Shown here one piece after another: positions 50,531 through 57,850 of a DNA stretch of 57,850 nt; the first letter of the stretch is position 1, and every line of letters starts with the position of its first letter. This stretch comes from Bacteroidales bacterium UBA6428 (lineage in GTDB: Bacteria > Bacteroidota > Bacteroidia > Bacteroidales > UBA932). Below the pieces are notes generated by a model. The model saw only the letters and a program-made list of their open reading frames with translations. It made no database searches and had not been told where the DNA came from. A program made the position numbers and the translations under genes. The stretch lies in assembly GCA_002437305.1 (NCBI GenBank), contig DJOW01000027.1, forward strand, positions 5,998 to 63,847. Direction: 5' to 3'.

Positions 50531-50613
50531 AGTGCTTCCAAATGAGGTCTTGGATCCTCTTGTCCGGTGAGAGTGGAGGGCGGACGAAGAGAGTTGGCCG
50601 GAAGGTTGCGTGT

Positions 50614-50823
50614 TTAATAAGCGATGGGACGGATACGGCTGTACGTGTGCCCTGGCCTGTAGCCGTTCCCTTTGTCCCCGGGCGCGGCGTCCTCACGCAG
50701 ATACCCGCGCCTCTGGGCCACGATCATGCCCTCAATCATCATCTCAAGCAGGTTCTGAAGACCGTTTTCCCTTTCCGCGTGCTTGCATAATACCTCGGAA
50801 ATTTGTTCCTTTGTGAAATCCAT
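50614..50823 (-). pseudogene. IS256/mutator-type transposase remnant (N-terminal end only)
   Basis: The 69-residue reading frame starts MDFTKEQISEVLCKHAERENGLQNLL (first half shown by residues 1-20 or so), followed by MMIEGMIVAQRR, then DKGNGYRP, as at the N-terminus of IS256-family transposases in Bacteroidota. A full transposase is about 400 residues; here the frame ends after a divergent tail and the DDE catalytic part is absent. A -7 element TAGATTTG lies upstream (50872 to 50865, minus strand). It is a dead fragment, beside a terminator and near a segment of foreign-looking genes. Confidence 0.6.
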
Positions 50824-50889
50824 AAGTCTACGCTTTTTTTTGTTTGTAGTTTTTTTTGCTTTTACAAATCTAAAGAAATCCGTAGACTT
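50824..50889. repeat. Inverted repeat upstream of the transposase remnant
   Basis: AAGTCTACG (50824-50832) and CGTAGACTT (50881-50889) are exact reverse complements, enclosing T-rich DNA and the -7 element of the remnant. They may derive from the terminal region of the insertion sequence. The bases from here to 50978 show nothing else I recognise. Confidence 0.45.
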
Positions 50890-50978
50890 TTTTTAGTTCA
50901 TCTCAGATACACTTTTTGAAACAGTATCGTTGTCCCCGCTGATGTACGTCCGCATCGTGGTGAGTAGCCCAGGAATGA

Positions 50979-51022
50979 GAAAAAAAAGGCCTGGCGGTCA
51001 TCAAAATACCGTCAGGCCTTTT
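50979..51022. terminator. Bidirectional terminator after the FISUMP lipoprotein gene
   Basis: GGCCTGGCGGT (50987-50997) pairs with ACCGTCAGGCC (51007-51017) with one G-T pair, flanked by A7-8 on the left and T5 on the right, so both strands have a GC stem followed by T residues. Confidence 0.88.
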
Positions 51023-51080
51023 TAGTATACAGCGCTGTCTGCCCGGCCTGTATTATGATTCGCAGGCCGCCTAATAATGT

Positions 51081-52307
51081 CTACTCCTTAACGCAGCGGA
51101 CACTCATGCCCTGCGAGCGGGCATCCTTCATCACCTTGTACATCCTCTTGTTTTTCATAATGCCCATATACTGGCCGTAGGCCACCGGGCTTGTGGAAGT
51201 CGCTGACTTGACGGAAGCGGTCCCGAACCAGACACCGGCGTAGGGATTGGCCTCGGGGTTGTCAAGGCCGCCTGAGGCATAGACCCTTGTACCTGTGCAA
51301 GGGAACCACTGGTCTTTGTCGATCGCTCCGCGGTTCGTTGGATCCCAGGTCATATCCGTGAACTTCATCCAAGCGTACGGAGTGTTGCCTTCAGCGTCGC
51401 TGACAGGAACCTTGTAGCCGACTGGGCATGGGTCGTAGATTGTCTTCTTGCCGGAGATGCCTCCCCAATAATCGTCGTCTGAGACATCCACCCAGTCTTT
51501 TGTGATGTAGTCACAATCATATTCAGGATTGCCGCTCTCATCGACATTGCCGTTGGCCTTGTAGGTCATGGCGAAGAAAGTGGCCGGCTGCCGGATTGAT
51601 TTCTCGATTGTTCCGTGGTACTCGGCTAGATCCTTTATCTTGGGTAAGGTCTTGCCTTCGATGTCGTAAAGTGTCCTCTCACCGTCTTCCACATAGCTGT
51701 AGTCTTCATTCTGGATAGTGAACGCGCAGGCTCCAGGGAACGGATCCTTGCGGCCCCACTGGTAAAGCATCCCGAAGTTGCCGGACGAGCCTCTGTTCAT
51801 GTCGGTGGCTCCGATATTCCTGTCCATGAATGTCCACTGTGTTCCGGAAGCGTTGGCATCGGTGGTGAAGAGAGTCTTCTCCGGATCATAGTCGCAGATC
51901 CAAAGGTGCCAGCTCCAGAGTATCGTTCCGGCGGCGTCGCACACGGCGACAAGGGCGTTACCTTTAGAGTTCGCGATCTCCGCATAGGCTGTCTGAAGTT
52001 CCAGATCGAAATAAATTGTCTTTACCAGTCCTTTCGTGTCCTGCCAGATGAGTTTTGCCACAGATCCTTCTCCGGTTGGTTCTGTCTTTGAATTTCCTTT
52101 GTAGGAGGTCTCAAATGACACCACACTGCCAGGCTTTACGATGTAGCAGTTGGCGGTTCCGTTCTCGGAGAGGTTCACCGCTGCCGTGGAGATTTCTTCA
52201 GGAACATAGATTGTTTTCTCAGGCCCGTTGTCCTTATCGCATCCCGCAAAGGCAACGCTTGCCGCACACAGCCATGCCGCGAGCAGGCTTTTCTTGTTGT
52301 TGGTCAT
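51081..52307 (-). CDS. FISUMP-domain lipoprotein
   Basis: A 408-residue lipoprotein (lipobox AFAGC, then DKDNGPEK). The second half carries the FISUMP/DUF1566-type pattern common in Bacteroidota surface proteins: WTFMDRNIGATDMN, GMLYQWGRKDPFPG, YDPCPVGYKVP and the closing RSQGMSVRCVKE. The fold is C-type-lectin-like and usually binds ligands; no catalysis is expected. I start at the ATG ending at 52307, because the six residues from an earlier ATG (52325) would spoil the signal peptide. It stands alone between the transposase remnant and the glycosidase pair, and ends at a strong terminator. Confidence 0.82.
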   Translation of the reverse strand: MTNNKKSLLAAWLCAASVAFAGCDKDNGPEKTIYVPEEISTAAVNLSENGTANCYIVKPGSVVSFETSYKGNSKTEPTGEGSVAKLIWQDTKGLVKTIYFDLELQTAYAEIANSKGNALVAVCDAAGTILWSWHLWICDYDPEKTLFTTDANASGTQWTFMDRNIGATDMNRGSSGNFGMLYQWGRKDPFPGACAFTIQNEDYSYVEDGERTLYDIEGKTLPKIKDLAEYHGTIEKSIRQPATFFAMTYKANGNVDESGNPEYDCDYITKDWVDVSDDDYWGGISGKKTIYDPCPVGYKVPVSDAEGNTPYAWMKFTDMTWDPTNRGAIDKDQWFPCTGTRVYASGGLDNPEANPYAGVWFGTASVKSATSTSPVAYGQYMGIMKNKRMYKVMKDARSQGMSVRCVKE

Positions 52308-52391
52308 AAAATTTGTTAAGAACATTTATGTTTAACCAACAAGGTAAGAATATTATTTCTTTCTTCCCAATTATTTTATTATAAAATCGAT

Positions 52392-54671
52392 TTACAGATT
52401 CGTTGTCAGCCACACTTCAGGCTGCAACGTAACCGGGTGTTTGCCATCCTTCCGCTTGTCTTGGCCGGGACGGTCGGTATTCACATAGCCGGCGTTTTGG
52501 CCGAGCGACATGACAACGGTCTCTATCTTCTTGCCGGCCATGTCCGGGGTGAGCGGGAGATAGTAAGTGTAGTTGCGGTCGGAGTTGGCGCTTCTGTACT
52601 CCCATGTGTTGGATGTGAATGAGGGAGCGCGGTCGGGAGCCCCTACATATTCTCCGTCTATCTTGAATCCGACCCAGGCACCTTCCGTGCCGTGTATGCC
52701 GTTGATTGCCACGCAGAGGTAGGAACGGTGGCCCGTCAGGCTGTCGGCAGGAACCGTGAATTCGCTTCGCCATGTATGGCAAGCCTGACAGGTGCGGCCT
52801 CCATAGGGGCGGAACAGATTGGAGGCGCGCCAACGGGTGCGGTCGACAGGCTTTCCGTCCTTGTAACCTTCCACTTCTGTGAGCCTGAGGGGGCAGGGTG
52901 CGAAGCGGATGTAGCGAACGAGGCCTGACCGGCTCAGATCGATGTTCATGTTCCGTCCGGCCAGGAAGGTGATCTCTTTCCATTGCTTCAGGTCAGCGGA
53001 GACATAGGCTTGTACGCCTTCCTCAGATTTGAGCGGGCTGAGTGAATATTCATCGAACGTGCGGACAATCAGACTGTCGAGTTCGGTTGGCTGTCCCAAA
53101 TCGAGGTGGAAGCCAGATTCCCCTTGCGGGCGAGGATCGCCCCATCTCATCGCGATTGAGAAGGCTGAGAGGGTGTCGCCGTCGAAAAGGTTGCGGTCCC
53201 ATATCTCGCGGGCTTTGAAGAGGGGCTGTTGGAAGAAGGCGTCGCGGGCCGCCCGCACTTGTGGCACCTTTGTGGCTCCCGACCGGAGGAGCGAGCGTGC
53301 TTCGAGCGCATTGTTGTCGGCAGCGAAGCAAGTGGCGTAATAGTAGGAACTGATGTCATCGGGAACGGGACACGCCTTCAAGCCGGCCACTTTGTAGTGT
53401 ATGAACTCCTTTCTCTTTGCGGCTGAAGGGATGAGGCGGGTCAGCGCGGAATCGTCGTCGGCTTTCGCGTCGTTGGTCAGGCGGACGAGCGCCGCGCGGA
53501 ACGGCAGCACTTCCACTTCGATGACGGAACCATACGGATGTTTGCCAAGATCGGCGGCGAAGGGGTGGTATAGTTGTGCTTTCACACGGCGGCCATTGGC
53601 GGCCAGCCCGATTTCCTTGTCCAGCCGGATCCGGTACTTCACAGGAGTCCATGTCAGATTGCGCAGTGTGACGAAGCGTGTCTGCCCGTTGCCGCGGCTC
53701 ACGGCTTCTGGCCCATACACCGTTTCGGGCAGGCGCATGCCGTCGACCAGAATGTCGCGGTACTTGCGGTGCAGGTTGTAGATGTACGCCAGACGGGGAA
53801 ACTCGTCATCGCGCAGCAACCATGGGTTGGCATAGATCTGCGGGGAGAGGATGAGATTGCGGTTGAATGCCTGCAGGATGAGGTCGTCTTCCCATCCGTC
53901 AAGGCAGGAGGAGAGGCATACGCCGTGGTCCTCCGTCAGGCGGGTCAACCCTTCCGGCGCTTTGCGTGCCAGGGCTTTGGCGCGGTGATGGGTGGCAGTC
54001 ATGTCATTGGTCATGAACACGTCGATGTAGGTCTCGGCACCTCCCAAAAGATAAGTTGTGGAGTGGCGGGTGGCTTCGCCCAACTGCAGACGGTGGTTGA
54101 GGAATATGAAGTCGGGGGCGATCTGCCGCACTCGGGTCATCATGCGGTCGAAGTCGGAATATTTTTCCGGACGCAACTGCCCGCAGACGGCATCCATCTT
54201 GAAGAGGCGGAAGCCGTAGTCGCGCACCAGGCTTACCATCATTTCTTCCCTCTGCCGGGACTCTTCGGGAGTATGCCCGAATCCGTCTGGACCACCCCAG
54301 AGTCCGAAGTGGATGCCCAATGCGGATGCTTCGCGGCTCAACGGTCCGAATCCTTGCGGAAACTGACGGCGGAAGCGGCCCGAGGCTGTGCTGCCATACA
54401 TCTTGGCGCCATCGATGGCACCGGCATCGAAAGCATAGATGTCAAGCGTCATGCCGTAGGTCTCCTTCAGCCAGCGGAAGAAGTCAAGGTTGATGGCAGT
54501 CTGCCGCGCTGTGGCCCCTTCGTTGGTGTTGTTGATCCACGAGAAATACTCCGATTTCGAGGGTGTCTTCTCGTCTGCCCCGCCCGCCGGCTGAGGAGTG
54601 GTTTGAGCGAATGCCGTCGCCGTGCAGGCAAGCAGTCCAAAGAGGAACGTTTTTTTGTGAGATGGGTTCAT
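52392..54671 (-). CDS. GH36/GH-D-like alpha-galactosidase-type glycosidase
   Basis: A 759-residue secreted protein (signal peptide MNPSHKKTFLFGLLACTATAFAQ). The catalytic barrel (about 30-400) resembles clan GH-D melibiases: YFSWINNTNEG, TLDIYAFDAGAID, GIHFGLWGGPDGFGH and FRLFKMDAVCGQ, where the Asp in KxD is the expected nucleophile, then NLILSPQIYANPWLLRDDEF. A beta-domain closes it. Residues about 510-620 look like a discoidin-type (F5/8) module (FHLDLGQPTELDSLIVRTFDEYS). The last 140 residues are another beta module. Specificity for alpha-galactose is inferred, not shown. It starts 23 bases after the GH3-FAD gene and prefers GAA and TTG codons, unlike genes to its left. Confidence 0.8.
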   Translation of the reverse strand: MNPSHKKTFLFGLLACTATAFAQTTPQPAGGADEKTPSKSEYFSWINNTNEGATARQTAINLDFFRWLKETYGMTLDIYAFDAGAIDGAKMYGSTASGRFRRQFPQGFGPLSREASALGIHFGLWGGPDGFGHTPEESRQREEMMVSLVRDYGFRLFKMDAVCGQLRPEKYSDFDRMMTRVRQIAPDFIFLNHRLQLGEATRHSTTYLLGGAETYIDVFMTNDMTATHHRAKALARKAPEGLTRLTEDHGVCLSSCLDGWEDDLILQAFNRNLILSPQIYANPWLLRDDEFPRLAYIYNLHRKYRDILVDGMRLPETVYGPEAVSRGNGQTRFVTLRNLTWTPVKYRIRLDKEIGLAANGRRVKAQLYHPFAADLGKHPYGSVIEVEVLPFRAALVRLTNDAKADDDSALTRLIPSAAKRKEFIHYKVAGLKACPVPDDISSYYYATCFAADNNALEARSLLRSGATKVPQVRAARDAFFQQPLFKAREIWDRNLFDGDTLSAFSIAMRWGDPRPQGESGFHLDLGQPTELDSLIVRTFDEYSLSPLKSEEGVQAYVSADLKQWKEITFLAGRNMNIDLSRSGLVRYIRFAPCPLRLTEVEGYKDGKPVDRTRWRASNLFRPYGGRTCQACHTWRSEFTVPADSLTGHRSYLCVAINGIHGTEGAWVGFKIDGEYVGAPDRAPSFTSNTWEYRSANSDRNYTYYLPLTPDMAGKKIETVVMSLGQNAGYVNTDRPGQDKRKDGKHPVTLQPEVWLTTNL

Positions 54672-54694
54672 GTGGATGGTAAATGGATGTTGGA

Positions 54695-57600
54695 TTATAA
54701 TATGATGGCGTCCGGATCTTTTTCTCCTTGTAACACTCGCGGTTTATCCTTCAGCCGGCCGCCTTCATTGTAGCGCTGGTTGTTAGGGAAACCGTCTCCG
54801 CCCACTCCCCGGGTCATGAGGGTTTTCAGGTCGGCAAGATGATGTTGATAGATGCCGCGCGGTGTCTGTTCGAAACGTTTGCAAAGCGAGGCGGCCATTC
54901 CTACTACCTCACCCATCATGCCTGTGGTGCGCATGACACGGATGGTTCCGAGTGCCACATGAGTGGCGCTGATGTCCCGTCCGGCCATGAAGAGATTCTC
55001 TATGTTGCGCGAGTAGAGGCAGCGGTATGGCACGGCGTAGGGGTAGATTAGGATGTGCTCGGTGACGGACTTGAACTCCCGTCCAGGAAATTTCCGGCTG
55101 TTGTCGGGATCTTCCCAATGTAGGTCGATGCTCCAAGTGGTGGTGAAGGATGCGTCTTCGTGGAAGACGTTCTTGCGGATGTCGTCTTCTTTGAGAATAT
55201 AGTCGCCTAGCAGACGGCGTGATTCACGCTTTCCCGCGATATAGGCCACCCACCCGAGACGACGGTTGCGGTAGGCTTCATTCCCTTTCAGCCTGTTTTT
55301 CAGAAAGCTCCAGTTGGAATAGATCACCAGAAGACCATAGTCGCGGATGCGCTCGAAGTCATCTATCTGGTTTTGGTTCATACCTGTTTCCCAGGTCCAT
55401 TCCCCCTTGGTCGTTTGTTCGGCATTTGTCTCGTTGAATTTTATGCCGTATTCGAACAGAGGAAACCGGCTGTTCTTTTGTGTCTCCACCGAGTACCATT
55501 GGACGGAACTTCCCAAGGTCTTATTGTCTGCCTGCCCGGGCGCAAGATCTTCGCCGAATTCGCTTCGTGCCTCGCGTCCCATCCTCCAGTCGGCTCCGGC
55601 CAGATAACCTATTGTGCCATCACCTGTGCAATCGGCAAAAAGCGGCGCTTCGAACAGCAGTTCTTTCCCTGTTTCGATATGCTTGGCGGTGATGTTGGCT
55701 ATCCGTTTTCCATCCATGCCTGCAGCCACGCCCCGGTAGTTGAGAAACAGGTCGATGTTCTTCTCTTTGAGGACTACATCCAGTTTTTTCCTGTCTTCGT
55801 AGTTTTCGGCCGGCTGAGCGTTGCCAACCTTGGAAGGTCCGAATTCCTTTTGCAATCCCCCCAAGGCAGGATAGGGGGCTACCTCGATGCGCCCTCCCAA
55901 ATGTACCCGTATCTCAGAACTGTTGTTTCCGCCCAACACGGGGCGGTCGTTAAGCAAGGCCACTTTGCATCCCAGACGGGCTGCGGCGACGGCGGCGCTT
56001 ATGCCGGCTATTCCGCCACCCACCACGACCAGATCGTATTTTCCGGCAGTGGGAGGAGTGTCGGGGAGTCGCAAGGCTTGGCGGCGGAATTCTGCCAATC
56101 CGACTGAATCAGATGGCGGTAGCGCTCCACGTCGTGTTGTGAAATAGAGCGCGTCGCAGCGTCCATCGAATCCGGTCAGGTCGTGCAAGGTAACGGTGGC
56201 GTCGACACTCTTCACATGCACCTTGCCTGCTTCCTGCCACATCCAGCGGTCGCCGGTGTCCCCCAAGGTCGCGTCCAGCTGCTTTCCGTTCACTGAAAGG
56301 CGGAATTGTCCAGGACCTTTCGCCGCGCTCCAAGGGGAGGTCCAATTGTAAGTGCGCACATAGGCATAATAGATGCCTGGGGCGGGAAAACGGACGTGAG
56401 TCTTGGCATCGGCCACAGGGATGCCCATGCCGTGCGCCAGAAGATAAGGCGATCCCATTTGGTCCATAAACTGCTGGTCTGTCTTCCAACCTCCCTTTTC
56501 GGCAAAACTTTCTGCCTCTAAAAATATCTGGTTGGCTTGCAATGCCGTATGCGTGTGGCCGGCGACGTGTTGCGTGACGGTTATTTTTGTTTGCTTGTCT
56601 CCTACGGTGATGGTGTATTCACCGTTTTCAACGAAGCGCTGTCCGTCGCTGTCCGTGTAGCTGAAATCACGTTCCGGGCAGACGGCAAAGCTGAACGTCT
56701 TCGTTTCCCCGGCCTTGACAAGCTTCTTTTCAAAATATTTCAGTTCTCTGGCGGGACGAGTGACAGTGCCGCAGGGGGCAGACACGTACCAGTGAACCGT
56801 TTCCAAGCCATCTCGTTGGCCAGTGTTGGTTACTTCGATCCTGACCTGCAGCGTGTCGGAACGGCCGATCACAGAGGCGGAAGATGTGGGTGCGCCGTAT
56901 CGGAAAGACGTGTAACTTAGCCCGTGGCCAAAAGGATAGAGCGGGTTGCTCGTCTCGTCTTGGTAGAGACCTTGTTGTGGGCGTGCGCTCTGCCGGCGGT
57001 TGTAATATATCGGAATCTGCCCTGTTGAATATGGAAATGTCATGGCCAGCTTGCCCGATGGATTTGCGCCCCCGGTAAGGATGTCGGCTACAGGCTCTCC
57101 GCCCGCTATGCCAGGTTGCCATATTTCGAGAATGGCGTCGCAAAGCGGTTCCAGCCGGCACAGTTCCAGCGGACGGCCGTTGGACAGAATCAGCACGATA
57201 GGCTTTCCTGTTTTTTTCAATGCCTCGGCCAGACGTTCCTGGATTGCGGGAAGGGCAATGGTGGAACGGGAAGCATTCTCGCCGCTCCACGAATGTTTCT
57301 CTCCCAGACAGAGCAATATAATGTCGGACTGGCCGGCGATGGAAAGGGCTTCGGCAAAGCCGCCTGAGTCATCTCCGTCGAAATCGCAACCTTTGGCATA
57401 GAGCAGGCGATGGTCTTTGGGAAATCCTTTCTTGAAACCATCCCAAAGGCTCGTCACATCTTCCGCGCGTCCATGTCCTGCCCAGGAACCCAACAGACTT
57501 CGCTGTTCTTTCGCCAGCGGCCCGACAACGGCTATGGTGGCGGGCGTGGAGGACAGCGGCAGAGTGTTCCGTTCATTTTTGAGCAGAACCATCGACTCCT

Positions 57601-57850
57601 CGGCCAGCTGCCGGGCTGCAGCTTTGCTTGCAGGCAGAAGAAAACGTTCTGTCTCGGCACTTTCCGGAGTATATGGATGCTCGAAGAGTCCGAGTCTGAA
57701 TTTCAGCCGAAGAACGCGGCGCACTGCCTCATCCACTTCTTCCATTGTCACCTTCCCTTCTTGCACCAGTCCGGCCAGGTGCTCGTGGTAACAACCTGAA
57801 ATCATGTCGATGTCGAGTCCGGCATGAATGGCTTTCATCGCGGCGTCTTC
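54695..57850 (-). CDS. GH3 glycosidase fused to FAD-dependent oxidoreductase (5' end outside the window)
   Basis: At least 1051 residues are visible and the reading frame continues beyond the right edge. First comes the end of a GH3 catalytic barrel (AIHAGLDIDMISG, VRRVLRLKFRLGLFEHPYTPE), then the GH3 C-terminal domain (about 100-310: MVLLKNERNTLPL, LGEKHSWSGENASRS, PFGHGLSYTSF) and an Fn3-like domain (about 330-420). A beta module (about 437-568: FLEAESFAEKGGW, LHDLTGFDGRCDALYFT) follows, and from residue 601 a complete FAD-dependent oxidoreductase: DLVVVGGGIAGISAA, VLGGNNSSEIRV, FADCTGDGTIGYLAGA, FMAGRDISATHVALGTIRVM. The GH3 nucleophile lies outside the window. No stop or frameshift separates the halves. 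Cotranscribed with the GH36-like gene. Confidence 0.9.
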   Translation of the reverse strand, partial: EDAAMKAIHAGLDIDMISGCYHEHLAGLVQEGKVTMEEVDEAVRRVLRLKFRLGLFEHPYTPESAETERFLLPASKAAARQLAEESMVLLKNERNTLPLSSTPATIAVVGPLAKEQRSLLGSWAGHGRAEDVTSLWDGFKKGFPKDHRLLYAKGCDFDGDDSGGFAEALSIAGQSDIILLCLGEKHSWSGENASRSTIALPAIQERLAEALKKTGKPIVLILSNGRPLELCRLEPLCDAILEIWQPGIAGGEPVADILTGGANPSGKLAMTFPYSTGQIPIYYNRRQSARPQQGLYQDETSNPLYPFGHGLSYTSFRYGAPTSSASVIGRSDTLQVRIEVTNTGQRDGLETVHWYVSAPCGTVTRPARELKYFEKKLVKAGETKTFSFAVCPERDFSYTDSDGQRFVENGEYTITVGDKQTKITVTQHVAGHTHTALQANQIFLEAESFAEKGGWKTDQQFMDQMGSPYLLAHGMGIPVADAKTHVRFPAPGIYYAYVRTYNWTSPWSAAKGPGQFRLSVNGKQLDATLGDTGDRWMWQEAGKVHVKSVDATVTLHDLTGFDGRCDALYFTTRRGALPPSDSVGLAEFRRQALRLPDTPPTAGKYDLVVVGGGIAGISAAVAAARLGCKVALLNDRPVLGGNNSSEIRVHLGGRIEVAPYPALGGLQKEFGPSKVGNAQPAENYEDRKKLDVVLKEKNIDLFLNYRGVAAGMDGKRIANITAKHIETGKELLFEAPLFADCTGDGTIGYLAGADWRMGREARSEFGEDLAPGQADNKTLGSSVQWYSVETQKNSRFPLFEYGIKFNETNAEQTTKGEWTWETGMNQNQIDDFERIRDYGLLVIYSNWSFLKNRLKGNEAYRNRRLGWVAYIAGKRESRRLLGDYILKEDDIRKNVFHEDASFTTTWSIDLHWEDPDNSRKFPGREFKSVTEHILIYPYAVPYRCLYSRNIENLFMAGRDISATHVALGTIRVMRTTGMMGEVVGMAASLCKRFEQTPRGIYQHHLADLKTLMTRGVGGDGFPNNQRYNEGGRLKDKPRVLQGEKDPDAIIL

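Noticed and set aside
554..53426. Long antisense reading frames opposite recF, lysA, susC, the rhamnosidase, rny and others
   Set aside because: They mirror GC-rich codon structure of the real genes, have no family motifs and lack start signals.

Overview
The window is chromosomal DNA of a Bacteroidota bacterium, most likely of the order Bacteroidales. Grounds for this are two SusC/SusD pairs, many lipoproteins with an acidic stretch just after the lipobox cysteine, BACON domains, a GSCFA protein, an RNase Y gene behind zapA, and repeated promoters of the Bacteroidota type (TTTG about 19-20 bases before TAnnTTTG). Sampled lines are about 50-55% GC. I cannot place it below order from sequence alone.

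Layout. 1-9 kb is housekeeping: yebC and a TPR membrane protein on the minus strand; recF, a DUF721 gene and pdxB on the plus strand; a YtrA-type GntR regulator, an AraC-type regulator and a deoxyhypusine-synthase-like gene on the minus strand; then lysA facing ffh. 9.1-27.5 kb is one long plus-strand operon: a subtilisin-like lipoprotein, SusC, SusD and seven further lipoproteins, including an M64 metallopeptidase, a leucine-rich-repeat protein with two EF-hand-like loops, and BACON, Fn3 and DUF4988 proteins. It has peptidases where a polysaccharide utilization locus would have glycosidases, so it looks like a surface system for capturing and degrading protein or glycoprotein. A second SusC/SusD pair (27.6-32.9 kb, minus) converges on it and has no enzyme of its own.

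33-39.4 kb holds a GSCFA protein divergent from a three-gene run: outer-membrane barrel, 5'-nucleotidase lipoprotein and GH78 alpha-L-rhamnosidase. A repeat cluster follows (39.36-39.68 kb), with a REP-like palindrome and two long near-perfect hairpins that share a core. Then come a histidine-rich CobW/COG0523 metallochaperone, a GC-rich repeat-bearing spacer, a coiled-coil gene, zapA, a rod-shaped RNA that is a candidate 6S RNA, rny and dsbD.

46-49.1 kb (minus) is a GT2 - lipid-A-disaccharide-synthase-N-like - GT39 operon, probably for decorating the envelope with lipid-linked sugar. An Ig-like lipoprotein, an IS256-type transposase remnant and a FISUMP lipoprotein follow. The last 5.5 kb (minus) differs in codon choice from its neighbours. 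It holds a GH36-like glycosidase and, running off the right edge, a very large protein that joins a GH3 glycosidase to an FAD-dependent oxidoreductase. That fusion and the peptidase-bearing SusCD operon are the two most interesting systems here.
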